Source: an uncultured Ferrovum sp.
GTDB lineage: Bacteria; Pseudomonadota; Gammaproteobacteria; Burkholderiales; Ferrovaceae
Length of the DNA stretch: 33,603 nucleotides
Assembly (NCBI GenBank): GCA_903863375.1
Contig: CAIPBT010000027.1
Span: 1 to 33,603, forward strand
Direction of reading: 5' to 3'
The position numbers and the translations under genes were made by a program. This document shows, one piece after another, positions 6,679-16,713 of the stretch (position 1 is the first letter of the stretch; each line of letters starts with the position of its first letter). The notes beneath the pieces are model-generated. The model worked only from the letters and a program-made list of their open reading frames with translations, searched no databases and was not told the origin of the DNA.

Positions 6679-9600
6679 ATGAAACGCATGCTGTTCAACG
6701 CAACGCACCAGGAAGAACTGCGCGTTGCCATTGTTGACGGTCAGAAGCTGATCGACCTCGACATCGAGTACGCAGGAAGGGAACAACGCAAAGGCAACAT
6801 CTACAAGGCAGTCATCACCCGGGTTGAACCGGCGCTGGAAGCCGCCTTTGTCGACTACGGCATGGACCGCCACGGTTTCCTTCCGTTCAAGGAAATCGCC
6901 AAGACTTACCTGCAGAATGAAGACGGTGAATTCAGCCGGGCGCGGATCGCCAGCCTGCTGAAAGAAAAGCAGGAGATCATCGTCCAGGTTGACAAGGACG
7001 AGCGCGGCAACAAGGGCGCCGCACTGACCAGTTTCGTCAGCCTTGCCGGCCGTTATCTGGTGTTGATGCCCAACAATCCCCGTGGCGGCGGTGTGTCCCG
7101 CCGTGTCGAGGGCGATGAACGCGCTGAACTGCGCGACGTGCTGGCGCAACTGGAGGTGCCCGCCGGCATGAGCCTGATTGCCCGCACGGCTGGCATTGGC
7201 CGCAGTGTGGAAGAATTGCAGTGGGACCTGAATTACCTGCTGCAGTTGTGGAAGGCGGTGGAAGAGGCTTCCGGCACGCAAGCAGGTGCCTTCCTGATCT
7301 ATCAGGAGGGCAGTCTGGTCATCCGGGCGATCCGTGACCTGTTCCAGCCGGATGTCGGCGAAATCCTGATCGATACCGAAAGCGTTTACGAGCAGGCTCG
7401 CCAGTTCATGGCGCATGTCATGCCCGCCAACGTCAACAAGGTCAAGTTTTACCGCGATGATGTGCCCTTGTTCTCGCGGTTCCAGATCGAACACCAGATC
7501 GAAACCGCCTACCGGCGCGAGGTCAGCCTGCCCTCCGGCGGCGCCATCGTGATCGATCACACGGAAGCGCTGGTCTCCGTTGACGTGAACTCCGCCCGCG
7601 CCACGCGCGGTGCCGACATCGAGGCAACCGCCCTCAACACCAACCTCGAAGCCGCCGACGAAATTGCCCGCCAGTTGCGCCTGCGCGACCTGGGCGGTCT
7701 GATCGTGATTGACTTCATCGACATGGAAAGCACGCGCAACCAGCGCGATGTTGAAAACCGGTTGCGCGATGCGCTGCACTTCGACCGCGCGCGGGTGCAG
7801 ACCGGCAAGATTTCCCGTTTCGGCCTGCTCGAACTCTCGCGCCAGCGTCTGCAGCCCTCCCTCGGAGAGACCAGCCACACGCCCTGTCCGCGCTGCCATG
7901 GCACCGGATTCATCCGCGACACCGAATCGTCGGCACTCCACATCCTGCGGATCCTGCAGGAAGAGTCCATGAAGGAAAACACGGCTATCGTCCGTGCCCA
8001 GGTGCCGGTTGATGTCGCGACTTTCTTGCTGAATGAAAAGCGGGCCGACATTTACGCCCTGGAAGCCCGCTTGCGCGTCAACATCATGCTCATTCCCAAC
8101 GAGCATCTAGAAACGCCCAACTACACCATCCAACGGATCCGTCACGACGAGGCCAACCAGGAAGGCACGCCGGAGCCGAGCTACAAGATGGTGGAAATGC
8201 CATCCGAAGAGGATGGTGCCGAAACCAAGGTGCACGACAGCAAGCCCCAGCGCACCCAGGCAGCCGTCAAGGGTCTGGCCGCTGGCGCCCCAGCACCGGT
8301 CACCCATGCCGCGGCGACCCAGGACATGCCGGCCCCGGTCGAAACCGTGGCCCCTGTCGCCGTCCCGACCGCAGCCGCTGCGGCCGCTCCAACCGCCGCC
8401 CCAGCCGTTTCGGCTTCTGGCGGCTCTTTCTTTGGTCGCATCATCGGCTGGCTGAAGGGCAGCAGTCCGTCCGTTGGCGCAACAGCGCCGGCTGCGGCTA
8501 CCGAGCCTGCTGCCGCAACGCCCGGCGGCCGGAACCAGCAGGGTCACGGACGCAGCGGCGAACGTTCGCGCCGCGATCGCGGCGGTGAGCGGGGTGGCGA
8601 GCGCGGTAGCCGCCGTGAACGCGGCGGTGATCGTGCCGAGCGCGAGGATCGCAATGAGCGTCCGGAAGGACGGCGAACCCGAGACAATCAGGATGGCCGT
8701 CGACCCGCTACGGTGGAAGACCGCCCAACCGAGCAACGCACGGCCGCGGCAGAAGAGCGCACGGCAGGCAGCGGTGAAGCCCGCAGTCGGCGCAGCCGCG
8801 GCGAACGCGGTCGTCGCAACGACAATGCCCTCCCGCCGGTGGTTGAAGCCGCTGACACCACCAGTCTTGTCGAGGCCAGCGTGATCGAGAACGCCGCACC
8901 TGCCGACGGTACTGTGGAAACCGGCGAACGTCCGGAAGGCCGCAGCCGTCGTGGTCGTCGAGGTGGTCGTGGTCGCGGCAACCGGGAAGACCGCAATCGC
9001 AATGGTGACCTGCTGGAAGGGGCCCCCGCCGACGTGGACGAGGCACCGGCGGTCGCCTCCCTTGAAGACGATGCGGTCCAGAAGGTGGCGGCCCTTGCCG
9101 AACGGTCGGCTTCGGTCAACACCACGGGGCTGTCCAGCCCGCAAGCAGATACCCAACTCGAAGGGGCCACCGCGCAACCACCTGAATGGCAGACGCCCGG
9201 TCAATGGAATGGCACGGCCTCTGCCCAGCTGGCGGATGAACCGGCGGAGCCAGTCCATCCGGAAGTCACCACCCTGCCCCCTGCAGCAAGCGCTCCCATG
9301 GCAGCCGCTCCTGTGCCAGCCGCGTCCGTGCCAGCAGCGACGCCGGCCGCAGAGTTTGTGCCGGACGCTACTGTGACGCAGGCCGCGTCTACGCCCGTCG
9401 CCATCCCGCCGGCTGCAACGCCAGTGCCTTCAAACAAGGCCTCGTCTGCTGTGGTGTACGAGCTCGACTCCACGCACGGCCTGGCCCTGCCCAAACCCGC
9501 GCCGATTGCGGAGCCTCTGCCTGCGGCAACGCCGACAGTGCAGCCGGTGCCGGCCGCCGCGCCCGTCCTGGCTAATCCGGTTGAATCCGTCTTGCCGGAA

Positions 9601-9921
9601 GCTCCGGTTCAGGTGGCTCCGGAGCAGGTGGCTCCGGTGCATGGGACTGTGTCGGCCGCAGCGTCTGCTGCGCCGGCCGCCCCTCTGGCGACGGAGGCTG
9701 CTGTCACTGCACCGGATCCGGCAACGCTGCTGACGCCCGATAGCGGACTGGTGTTGGTCCAGACACGATCGCTGCCGATGGCAGACCCCGTCGTGGAAGA
9801 CACTGCCCCGCCGCGCCGTCGCCGCACTGCCCGACCCCGCACAGAAGCCGCTGCGATCAACGAACCCCTGCAGCTGGTGGAGACCACGCGCACTGCCCCG
9901 AAGGACGACACTTCCGCCTGA
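6679..9921 (+). CDS. rne: Ribonuclease E
   Basis: A 1080-residue endoribonuclease, the core of mRNA decay and of rRNA/tRNA processing. The catalytic half is complete: S1 RNA-binding domain (about 35-125), the metal-binding aspartates D302 (SVDVNSAR) and D345 (IVIDFIDME), and the zinc-link CPRC at 403-406 that holds the tetramer together. After about residue 500 comes a disordered Ala/Pro-rich scaffold. It includes an amphipathic segment, [11 protein letters not shown] (584-594), which could be the membrane-targeting helix, and Arg-rich RNA-binding stretches at about 618-715 and 750-775. The length resembles the E. coli enzyme (1061). It has its own terminator, so it is probably monocistronic. 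Confidence 0.96.
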   Translation: MKRMLFNATHQEELRVAIVDGQKLIDLDIEYAGREQRKGNIYKAVITRVEPALEAAFVDYGMDRHGFLPFKEIAKTYLQNEDGEFSRARIASLLKEKQEIIVQVDKDERGNKGAALTSFVSLAGRYLVLMPNNPRGGGVSRRVEGDERAELRDVLAQLEVPAGMSLIARTAGIGRSVEELQWDLNYLLQLWKAVEEASGTQAGAFLIYQEGSLVIRAIRDLFQPDVGEILIDTESVYEQARQFMAHVMPANVNKVKFYRDDVPLFSRFQIEHQIETAYRREVSLPSGGAIVIDHTEALVSVDVNSARATRGADIEATALNTNLEAADEIARQLRLRDLGGLIVIDFIDMESTRNQRDVENRLRDALHFDRARVQTGKISRFGLLELSRQRLQPSLGETSHTPCPRCHGTGFIRDTESSALHILRILQEESMKENTAIVRAQVPVDVATFLLNEKRADIYALEARLRVNIMLIPNEHLETPNYTIQRIRHDEANQEGTPEPSYKMVEMPSEEDGAETKVHDSKPQRTQAAVKGLAAGAPAPVTHAAATQDMPAPVETVAPVAVPTAAAAAAPTAAPAVSASGGSFFGRIIGWLKGSSPSVGATAPAAATEPAAATPGGRNQQGHGRSGERSRRDRGGERGGERGSRRERGGDRAEREDRNERPEGRRTRDNQDGRRPATVEDRPTEQRTAAAEERTAGSGEARSRRSRGERGRRNDNALPPVVEAADTTSLVEASVIENAAPADGTVETGERPEGRSRRGRRGGRGRGNREDRNRNGDLLEGAPADVDEAPAVASLEDDAVQKVAALAERSASVNTTGLSSPQADTQLEGATAQPPEWQTPGQWNGTASAQLADEPAEPVHPEVTTLPPAASAPMAAAPVPAASVPAATPAAEFVPDATVTQAASTPVAIPPAATPVPSNKASSAVVYELDSTHGLALPKPAPIAEPLPAATPTVQPVPAAAPVLANPVESVLPEAPVQVAPEQVAPVHGTVSAAASAAPAAPLATEAAVTAPDPATLLTPDSGLVLVQTRSLPMADPVVEDTAPPRRRRTARPRTEAAAINEPLQLVETTRTAPKDDTSA

Positions 9922-10001
9922 GGAAATGGCGGGATTCGCAGAACAGATGCCAGGGGGAGATTGCAGCACTGCCCCTGACCTCTGCGACTGCCGGTATGAT
10001 T

Positions 10002-10031
10002 CGGAGAGTGGAATGCTCTCCGTTTTTTTTT
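10002..10031 (+). terminator. Intrinsic terminator of rne
   Basis: CGGAGAG (10002-10008) pairs with CTCTCCG (10016-10022) around a 7-nt loop and is followed by nine T residues (10023-10031). It lies 80 nt after the rne stop, a textbook Rho-independent terminator. Confidence 0.92.
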
Positions 10032-10101
10032 AAACATCGTGCCTATCAGCATCGCAGTTCAGGCATCATGAAGATTCACCATCGATGCCTGCGGGATTTC
10101 C

Positions 10102-12201
10102 ATGCCTGTTTCCATCGGTAAAGAAAAAGGTCCCGCCCGCTGGATGGCTGACAGCCTGCAGGGGCCCCCGGAACTGGTGCGGCCCGGGGCGGATGGCAGC
10201 CTGTCCGGTCGCCTGATTCGAGTAACCGCCCCGCTCTTTGTGGCCCTTGCGGTGTTGGTACTGCTGCTGTTGTTCACCACCGACACCATTTCCTCACTGC
10301 GGGCCGCCGTCACGGGTGAGGCCCGCTATTCCAAGTCGCAGAAGGCGGCCGTCCTGGCCCTGCACCGCTATGCCCATCGCGGCGAGGCGGACGACCTGCG
10401 CATCTTCAACAACAAGCTGGCCATCAATCTCGGCCTGATCCGCACCTATAACGCACTCATCATCAGTCCCCCCAACTGGCCAGCCGCCGTGGAAGGCCTG
10501 GAGGCCTCGGAACTGCCTCCGGTGGATGTTCCCGGCATGTTGCGCCTGTTCACCTACTTTCGTTTCCTGCCGGAAATCCGCAATGCCATGCAGGACTGGG
10601 GCGAAGCCAACGGTCACATCATGGTCATCCTGGATGGGGCAAACCGCATGCATACCCTGGTGAAAGCCGGGGAGCGGGATTCACCTTCGCTGGAAATGCT
10701 GCTGAGCGACATCGATCGCGAGGACGCCGCCCTGCAGATCCTGGAAGACCGGTTTTCCGAGCGACTGGGCATCACCTCCCGGGCAGTGGATCGCATGCAT
10801 CTGATCGGCCTGATGCTGGTTTCCCTGATCAGTGTGCTGCTGGTGATGCGGACTTGGGCGCGGGTGCTGAAGCGCGAAGATACCCACCGGGAGGCTTTGG
10901 AAAAGAGTCGGTCAGAATATGCGCATCGTTCGGTTCATGATGACCTGACTGGCCTGCTCAACCGGAGGGGATTTTCTGCCAAGCTCGAGAACCTCCTGGC
11001 TGGCGACCGTGCGGTGAACCTGGAACGGACTGCCCTGTTCTATCTGGACCTGGACCAGTTCAAGGTGGTGAACGATACCTCCGGCCATCAGGCCGGTGAT
11101 GCGATGCTGCGCCAAGTGGTTGCCACCCTGACCGCATGCCTCCGCCCTGGCGCCTGTCTAGCGCGACTTGGTGGCGATGAATTCGGCATCCTGCTGCATG
11201 ACATGGAATCCGGGGAGGCGGTTGCTGAAGCCAAAAAGATGGTGGCGGCGCTAGGCAATCTGGTGTTTTACTGGGAAAACCGAATTTATCGTTCAGGTGT
11301 CAGCATTGGGCTGGTCATGCTGGGAGACGTGGCACCAACCCTGACCGAAGTATTGCGCGCTGCCGATGCCGCCTGCATTGTGGCCAAGGACAATGGCAGA
11401 GGTCAGGTTCATGTTTTCCATCCCGACGACAACCTGGTGCGGGAACGACGAAGTGAGATGGAATGGGTGGGTCGCATCCGCGATGCGCTTCACAACAATG
11501 ATTTCCGGCTATCCATCCAACCGATCGGACGCATCCTGTCAGACCGGGTGGAGGTGCACAGTGCCGAAATCCTGATCCGGATGCGGGATGAAAACAACGC
11601 GCTGTATCTGCCGGGTGTTTTCCTGCCCGCTGCCCTACGCTACGGCATGATGCGCGAGATCGATCGCTGGGTGATCCGCCATGGCCTGCGGGCGGTGATG
11701 CGAATGCCCCCGCCGAAAAACGGAGTCCTGCTGTCCTTTGGCATCAACCTGTCAGCGGCTTCCATCACCGACAGCACCTTGCCGGGATTCGTGGCGGAAA
11801 ACCTGCGCGAGACCGGTCTGTCAGCGGATCGTGTTTCCTTTGAAATTACCGAGACCGATGCGGTTTCCTGTTTCGATCAGGCCCGGGGGGTGATGCAGTC
11901 CTTGCGCGAACTGGGATGCACGGTCGCACTGGATGACCTGGGAGCTGGCATGTCCTCTTTCAATTATCTGAAGCATCTGCCTGTCGACTATCTCAAGATA
12001 GACGGCGGACTGGTGCGCGACATCGTGCAGGACCCGATCAGCCGCTGCATGGTGAAGGCGATCCGGGATGTGGCCAAGGAAATGGGTAAGCCGACCGTGG
12101 CGGAGTATGTCGAAAACCTCGATACCCTGGCCGTGCTACGGGAACTTGGGGTGGAATATGCCCAGGGTCATGCCATCGGTGAACAGACGTTCCTGATCTG
12201 A
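10102..12201 (+). CDS. Membrane-bound GGDEF-EAL protein (c-di-GMP turnover)
   Basis: A 699-residue inner-membrane signalling protein. Two membrane helices (about 40-60 and 234-250) flank a roughly 170-residue extracytoplasmic sensor region of unknown type. The GGDEF domain has an intact RLGGDEFG (active site 357-361). The upstream position of the inhibitory RxxD site reads RPGA, so product feedback is probably lost. The EAL domain (about 455-690) has EIL in place of EAL (489-491), but FEITE, DDLGAGMSSF, YLKIDG, AEYVE and YAQGH keep the expected acidic, lysine and glutamine residues. Phosphodiesterase activity is therefore plausible alongside cyclase activity. It stands alone between the rne terminator and the convergent imuB. 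The ligand is unknown. Confidence 0.92.
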   Translation: MPVSIGKEKGPARWMADSLQGPPELVRPGADGSLSGRLIRVTAPLFVALAVLVLLLLFTTDTISSLRAAVTGEARYSKSQKAAVLALHRYAHRGEADDLRIFNNKLAINLGLIRTYNALIISPPNWPAAVEGLEASELPPVDVPGMLRLFTYFRFLPEIRNAMQDWGEANGHIMVILDGANRMHTLVKAGERDSPSLEMLLSDIDREDAALQILEDRFSERLGITSRAVDRMHLIGLMLVSLISVLLVMRTWARVLKREDTHREALEKSRSEYAHRSVHDDLTGLLNRRGFSAKLENLLAGDRAVNLERTALFYLDLDQFKVVNDTSGHQAGDAMLRQVVATLTACLRPGACLARLGGDEFGILLHDMESGEAVAEAKKMVAALGNLVFYWENRIYRSGVSIGLVMLGDVAPTLTEVLRAADAACIVAKDNGRGQVHVFHPDDNLVRERRSEMEWVGRIRDALHNNDFRLSIQPIGRILSDRVEVHSAEILIRMRDENNALYLPGVFLPAALRYGMMREIDRWVIRHGLRAVMRMPPPKNGVLLSFGINLSAASITDSTLPGFVAENLRETGLSADRVSFEITETDAVSCFDQARGVMQSLRELGCTVALDDLGAGMSSFNYLKHLPVDYLKIDGGLVRDIVQDPISRCMVKAIRDVAKEMGKPTVAEYVENLDTLAVLRELGVEYAQGHAIGEQTFLI

Positions 12202-12259
12202 AACCCGGATTCGGGATTCACCCATTTCCGGCTGGATGCGGACATACCGTTCGGCAGGA

Positions 12260-13816
12260 TCAGGCAAAAATCCCCTGCAGAAACCAGCGGCCTTCTCCTC
12301 GGCAATTCCGGTATACCCAATACTGTGGACCGTCCTGATCCGCCGCGATGTAGTAGTCCCGGGCAACATCACTTCCGTCCCACCAGCCACTCTCGATGCG
12401 TTCCGGACCGCTGAGCAGACGCAAGGGTCGTCGCAAACAGGGCAAGGTATGGTTGCCCAGATCCCGCACCGTTTCCAGCAACCACAGCGGCCGGGGCTGA
12501 TCGTGCTTTTGCGTAGCCTGCCCGGAATCGCCTGCAACACCATGACCCCTTGGTCCGTTGCGGACACCCGTGCCGGCGTCGGGCAAAGCCATCCATGCCC
12601 CCCCACGGCCGAAGGATTTGCGATGGCGCACAGGCTCACCTGAGCCTGGTTCCCGATAAGTCCACGATCGCTCCGGGCGGTGATCGTCACACAAGCCCAA
12701 TCCCAATACCGTGTTCGGTCCCAGCCGTGCCCGCAAGCGCTCCAGCAACTGCTGCCCCTCTCGCAGACGGACAGGGGCGCCGGGCAAGAGATCCGCAACC
12801 GGTTGATCGAGAACGACAGAATCCAGGATCTGGACACCCAGCCCGACAATCGGGCAAGGCACCTGCAGCTTTTCAAGATGCTCGTGCAATACCCATTGCA
12901 GGTGTTCCAGCTGTGCGGCACCGGCAAACCCCACTTCCTGCAAGGTGGGTGCATGCAGCTCATGCTTGAGGGTGATCCTCACGCGCGTAACCACCCTGGC
13001 CTGACGGGCTGCCCAGTGCATTACATCCGGCAACAAACGATCCAACACCGGAAGGCACCAGGAAATTTCCTGGACTGGGGCTTGCAGGTCCACTTCGCGG
13101 CAGAAAATTTCCGGCGGCTGGTAACCCAGCCTGGGATCCGGGATTTGCCCAAGTGCCTTTGCCAACTGAAGCGAAAGCCCCTCACCGTAACGGCGGGAAA
13201 GTGCAGTGTTCGGCATGCTCAGACAATCCCCTATCGTGTCCAGGCCCACGCCCTGTAAACGGATCAATACATCCGAAGGAAGATCCATCACGGACACTGG
13301 CAGCGTCGCCAGGACCGGACGCAGACCGGCTTTGTCCAACACCACCTGGAGGGCTGGTTCTCGACCGCGCGTTCCGGATCTTGCCAACCAGAGCGCCGCC
13401 AGGGGTGTTGGTGCCACGGCCAGATTGAATTGGTGCTGGCGTTTCCCAAGCCCCGTTTCCACCCGGGCAAGGATGGAAGACAGCCCACCAAAATATCGGA
13501 GCGATCCCCCGATTTCCAGAGAAAGGGCAAAAGGAAATTCCAGCACTACCTCGGCAGACAACCCCAAAGCCCATTCGGCCAAGGCTTCCAGAACCGCTTG
13601 GTCCCGGCCAGGATCGTGCCGGCAATGCTGAAGCATAGGCGCCAAAGCCAGTGCCGCTGACAGTCCATGACCTGCCTGTATGCCATGTCTGGATGCAGCG
13701 GCATTGCAGGCAAACACGCGCCCTTCCGCAGTCAGAGCCCAGGGCTGTGGGTTTTCAACCAGGCCGGGGACGCTTTCGAGCGCCAGCTGAGGAAAGACCA
13801 GCGACATCCATAACAT
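12260..13816 (-). CDS. imuB: ImuB, catalytically inactive Y-family polymerase-like protein
   Basis: A 518-residue Y-family relative that works as the adaptor of the ImuA-ImuB-DnaE2 mutasome. Where DinB has its first metal aspartate (HVDMDCF) this protein has SLVFPQLAL, and the DE pair of LDEAYLD reads LEIGGSL, so the polymerase carboxylates are missing as expected for ImuB. The C-terminal half carries the ImuB-type ending GPERIESGWWDG ... RDYYIA ... WVYR ... WFLQGIFA. It is 18 nt downstream of imuA. No dnaE2 (imuC) follows: the next gene is the convergent GGDEF-EAL gene 58 nt away. Confidence 0.92.
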   Translation of the reverse strand: MLWMSLVFPQLALESVPGLVENPQPWALTAEGRVFACNAAASRHGIQAGHGLSAALALAPMLQHCRHDPGRDQAVLEALAEWALGLSAEVVLEFPFALSLEIGGSLRYFGGLSSILARVETGLGKRQHQFNLAVAPTPLAALWLARSGTRGREPALQVVLDKAGLRPVLATLPVSVMDLPSDVLIRLQGVGLDTIGDCLSMPNTALSRRYGEGLSLQLAKALGQIPDPRLGYQPPEIFCREVDLQAPVQEISWCLPVLDRLLPDVMHWAARQARVVTRVRITLKHELHAPTLQEVGFAGAAQLEHLQWVLHEHLEKLQVPCPIVGLGVQILDSVVLDQPVADLLPGAPVRLREGQQLLERLRARLGPNTVLGLGLCDDHRPERSWTYREPGSGEPVRHRKSFGRGGAWMALPDAGTGVRNGPRGHGVAGDSGQATQKHDQPRPLWLLETVRDLGNHTLPCLRRPLRLLSGPERIESGWWDGSDVARDYYIAADQDGPQYWVYRNCRGEGRWFLQGIFA

Positions 13817-13834
13817 GCCGACGTTCTCACCAGA

Positions 13835-14653
13835 TCACGCACGGGCTGCGCTGCGCTGCAACACTGGATTTACCTCCGGTTGCCAACCCTGGGTTGTCAG
13901 ATTTCCAAGGACCGAATCTGCGGGAAGGATAGTGTGGTCTGGGCGGCGTGCAGCCCCCGACCAGGCCGGGATACGCCCTACCCTGCCCCGGCTGGGTGGT
14001 AGCGGGGTGCTGAGTACCGGATTGCCTCGGCTCAAGGCTAGTTCCAACCGGACTGGGGTAGGCCCTCCGCGCCGTTTCAGGATGTCGATCTGCAGCTTGG
14101 CTCCCTGGCAGGGTTGCAGGGCCAAGCGCAAGGGAATGGGACTGGAACGCTCGGCAGTCCGTGGCGAATGATCAAAGCAAAACCCCATCGCATCGCCTTC
14201 AACTGCTGCCAGTTGCAGTCGTCGCAGATGTCGGTCGTCCAAGCCCTGACTCCAGAACAGCACAGCACCACACGCGCCACTGCGTAACGCCTGCTCGATC
14301 GCCCAGAGGCGGCTTTCGAGCGACTGCACCTTGACCAGCATGTACCGGGACAGATCAATGCCAGCCTGTCCCAAGGCCGGGGCATAAGGCAGGTAGGGCG
14401 GAGCCACACAGACCACCCAGCGATGCTCACGCGACACCTGAGCCAGGGCAGGCAGGAGCATGGACAGTTCGCCAGCCCCCTCGCGCGGAACCTGGAGTTC
14501 GTTCAGTCCCGCCCTCGCCCATCCCCCTCCAGGCAGCTCGGCATCGAGGGCAGGAAAGCCTGTGGAAATGGTCGAAATTTGCTGGGCAAGTGCGTCGCCG
14601 CGCCAGATTTCCGGATGCCGTAACAGGTCTTGCAGGTCTTTGAAGAGATCCAT
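13835..14653 (-). CDS. imuA: ImuA, RecA/SulA-like mutasome protein
   Basis: A 272-residue protein of the ImuA family (RecA-like fold, often labelled SulA-like or translesion DNA synthesis-associated). The segment STGFPALDAELPGGGWARAGLNEL (within residues 29-53) is the diagnostic N-terminal pattern of these proteins. The Walker A lysine is absent: the loop reads PREGAGE. A clear Shine-Dalgarno sequence (AAGGA) precedes the ATG. It lies 12 nt after lexA and 18 nt before imuB, so one SOS-controlled transcript is expected. The C-terminal quarter is basic and low-complexity. Confidence 0.9.
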   Translation of the reverse strand: MDLFKDLQDLLRHPEIWRGDALAQQISTISTGFPALDAELPGGGWARAGLNELQVPREGAGELSMLLPALAQVSREHRWVVCVAPPYLPYAPALGQAGIDLSRYMLVKVQSLESRLWAIEQALRSGACGAVLFWSQGLDDRHLRRLQLAAVEGDAMGFCFDHSPRTAERSSPIPLRLALQPCQGAKLQIDILKRRGGPTPVRLELALSRGNPVLSTPLPPSRGRVGRIPAWSGAARRPDHTILPADSVLGNLTTQGWQPEVNPVLQRSAARA

Positions 14654-14665
14654 GATGACGTTCCT

Positions 14666-15268
14666 TCAGGAATTCACAGCGGGACGGATGACGCCCACCG
14701 CCAACCCTTCGATGTGCAGGGATGACGTGCGCAGGTCTACAACGATGGGTTGGAAGTCTTCGTTTTCCGGCAACAGCTGCACGATATGGCCGTCGCGCTG
14801 GAACCGTTTGACAGTCACTTCGTCTTCCACCCGGGCCACCACCACCTGGCCAGCACGCGCTTCGCTTACCCGATGCACCACCAGCAGATCACCATCCAGA
14901 ATGCCGATGTTGCGCATGCTGAGGCCGCGGACGCGAAGCAGATAATCGGCGCGGGGATGGAAAAGCCCTGGATCAATGCGGTAGTGCTGCTCCACATGCT
15001 CGGCAGCGAGAATTGGCGCGCCCGCAGCCACACGTCCCACTAGTGGCAGTCCTATGGCATCCGGCAGCCGGATACCCCGGGAGGCCCCCGGCAGCAGTTC
15101 GATTGCCCCTTTACGTTCGAGGGCCCGCAGATGGGCTTCGGCAGCGTTGGGGGAGCGGAAACCCATGGCCCGAGACAGGTCGGCCCGCGTGGGAGGCATG
15201 CTGGTTTCCGTCATGTACTGGCGGATCCAGTCAAGAATTTCCTGTTGACGGGGAGTAAGATCGAGCAT
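14666..15268 (-). CDS. lexA: LexA, SOS repressor
   Basis: A 200-residue repressor and self-cleaving protease that controls the DNA-damage response. The winged-helix N-terminus ([25 protein letters not shown] with [13 protein letters not shown] as recognition helix) is followed by the S24 peptidase domain. The cleavage bond is A82-G83 in RVAAGAPI, the nucleophile is S117 in GLSMRN, and the base is K154 in VTVKRF; all are intact. It leads the lexA-imuA-imuB operon and has a perfect SOS box 36 nt upstream of its ATG, so it should repress itself. It may be the main LexA or a cassette-specific LexA2; the window cannot decide. Confidence 0.96.
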   Translation of the reverse strand: MLDLTPRQQEILDWIRQYMTETSMPPTRADLSRAMGFRSPNAAEAHLRALERKGAIELLPGASRGIRLPDAIGLPLVGRVAAGAPILAAEHVEQHYRIDPGLFHPRADYLLRVRGLSMRNIGILDGDLLVVHRVSEARAGQVVVARVEDEVTVKRFQRDGHIVQLLPENEDFQPIVVDLRTSSLHIEGLAVGVIRPAVNS

Positions 15269-15304
15269 GTTGTGCAGGCCTTGATGGGTTCGCTGACACC
15301 GGTA

Positions 15305-15320
15305 CTGTATTTTTATACAG
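15305..15320. promoter_or_regulatory. LexA-binding site (SOS box)
   Basis: CTGTATTTTTATACAG fits CTGT-N8-ACAG exactly, and the symmetry extends two more bases on each side (15303-15322). It lies 36 nt before lexA and 37 nt before the divergent dioxygenase gene. A -10-like TATAAA on the minus strand is inside the box, so bound LexA would block the lexA promoter. Confidence 0.93.
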
Positions 15321-15357
15321 TATCCATGACGAATGCAAGTCCTCCGAAGGATGTCCC

Positions 15358-16158
15358 TTGTCGTCTGCTCACTCCGTTCGTCAGCCGCTGCTGTTTATGG
15401 GGCATGGCAATCCCATGCTGGCCATCAGCGACAATGTCTATGCCCGCCAATGGCAATCCCTTGGCAAACGCCTGCCTAAACCTGCTGCCATCCTGGTGGT
15501 ATCGGCACACTGGTACGGTGCGGGAACAGCCGTGACCACCTCGGCCTGGCCCGAGACCCTGCATGATTTTGGCGGATTCCCGGCAGCCTTGTTCGACGTC
15601 AATTATCCTGCCCCTGGCAGTCCCGACCTGGCTTTACGGGTACAGGGCCTGCTGGGTCCCGGCACCACAGTGGCCCTGGATGCCCAGCGCGGACTCGACC
15701 ACGGGGCTTGGTCGGTCTTGCGTCACCTGTATCCCCAGGCCGATGTGCCGGTGGTTCAACTCTCAATGGATGCACACCGACCTGCATCCTGGCATGTACA
15801 GGCAGGAAGACAGTTGGCGGGGCTGCGCGAGGAAGGGGTGTTGATCCTGGGCAGTGGCAACCTGGTCCACCATCTGGGACGAATCAATTGGAACCCGGAA
15901 TCGACGGCGCATCCCTGGGCAGAAGAAGCTGATCTCTGGTTGGCAGACAAGATCCGTCTGCGGGATGTTGAAGCCTTGTGCAACACCGGCGGCTTCAGTC
16001 CGGCTGTCAGGCTGGCGGTGCCATCACCCGACCATTTCCTGCCACTGCTATACGTGCTGGGCGCCAGCCACGAACATGATCAGCTGAGCTTTCCGGTGAG
16101 CGGAATCGACCTGTCTTCCATCAGCATGCGAAGTTGCCTGTACGAATCGCTTGCCTGA
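15358..16158 (+). CDS. DODA-type class III extradiol ring-cleavage dioxygenase (YgiD-like)
   Basis: A 266-residue member of the LigB/4,5-DOPA dioxygenase family, non-heme Fe(II) or zinc enzymes that open catechol rings. The metal-site histidines are visible in FMGHGNPML (H16), VSAHWYG (H51) and GSGNLVHHL, and LDHGAWSVL and [11 protein letters not shown] are typical. The start is TTG at 15358, supported by AAGGA with 6-nt spacing. No in-frame ATG or GTG lies upstream, and the next ATG (residue 14) would remove strand 1 just before H16. It diverges from lexA and shares the SOS-box region, so its expression may be LexA-influenced. The physiological substrate is unknown. Confidence 0.9.
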   Translation: MSSAHSVRQPLLFMGHGNPMLAISDNVYARQWQSLGKRLPKPAAILVVSAHWYGAGTAVTTSAWPETLHDFGGFPAALFDVNYPAPGSPDLALRVQGLLGPGTTVALDAQRGLDHGAWSVLRHLYPQADVPVVQLSMDAHRPASWHVQAGRQLAGLREEGVLILGSGNLVHHLGRINWNPESTAHPWAEEADLWLADKIRLRDVEALCNTGGFSPAVRLAVPSPDHFLPLLYVLGASHEHDQLSFPVSGIDLSSISMRSCLYESLA

Positions 16159-16178
16159 GTCGATCCCGTGATACAGGG

Positions 16179-16451
16179 TCAGGCGAGCGTCTTGCGTTGC
16201 TCCTTGGCCATCGAGACGATGGTGGAGTCGCGGCCGTGCACCATCGCTTCCAGACCCGCCGAACGCGTCTGCAGGCTGGCCACTTCCTGCTTCAGGCGGG
16301 TGACTTCAGCTGCGAGCGGATTCGGGCCGACGGGTACAGCAGGTACCGGCGCCGCTACAGGAGATGCTGCCGTTTCTTTCGGGCCATGAGCAAACCAACC
16401 CACAATGAAACCCAACAGGGCGGCAAGTGCGATCAGGACGAAAGGGGACAT
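16179..16451 (-). CDS. Small membrane-anchored coiled-coil protein
   Basis: A 90-residue protein I do not recognise as a named family. It has one N-terminal membrane helix (SPFVLIALAALLGFIVGWF), an Ala/Pro/Val linker (about residues 28-45), and a predicted coiled coil (AAEVTRLKQEVASLQTR and following). The ATG at 16451 has GGAGG seven nt upstream. Topology is probably N-in with the coiled coil either periplasmic or cytoplasmic; the sequence does not settle it. It converges with the dioxygenase gene and shows no operon partner. Confidence 0.75.
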   Translation of the reverse strand: MSPFVLIALAALLGFIVGWFAHGPKETAASPVAAPVPAVPVGPNPLAAEVTRLKQEVASLQTRSAGLEAMVHGRDSTIVSMAKEQRKTLA

Positions 16452-16628
16452 GGGCAAACCTCCAGTAAAATGAAATTGTTATGGCGAACAAATGGTACAT
16501 GAGGCATCGCAACAGTGACAATGAAGTCCCCGGATCGGTAGCCGCCAATCCGTCCATTCGCTGAAATCCTTGTCGGCAAGCCGTGTAAAAAACCCGGTTG
16601 CGGTAACATGGCAACCGATGTGATCAAG

Positions 16629-16713
16629 GCGACTGTGGCGAAACTGGTATACGCACGAGACTTAAAATCTTGCGCCGTCAGGCATGCGGGTTCGAGTCCC
16701 GCCAGTCGCACCA
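16629..16713 (+). tRNA. tRNA-Leu (anticodon UAA), CCA encoded
   Basis: An 85-nt class II tRNA. The acceptor stem GCGACTG pairs with CAGTCGC and is followed by A-CCA. The anticodon arm is CGAGA-CTTAAAA-TCTTG with UAA at the anticodon. A long variable arm follows, then the T arm GCGGG-TTCGAGT-CCCGC. It reads UUA/UUG leucine codons. The recQ reading frame on the other strand ends inside it. Confidence 0.95.

Noticed and set aside
6655-9258. Long minus-strand frames opposite rne (483 and 383 residues)
   Set aside because: They lie wholly antisense to a clear RNase E gene and show no family motif; high GC makes such antisense frames common.
12600-13258. Plus-strand frames inside imuB
   Set aside because: They are shadows of the imuB coding strand with no supported start or domain.
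16452-16628. Promoter for tRNA-Leu
   Set aside because: A TAACAT at 16604-16609 could be a -10 box, but no -35 box sits at a sensible distance, so I do not call it.
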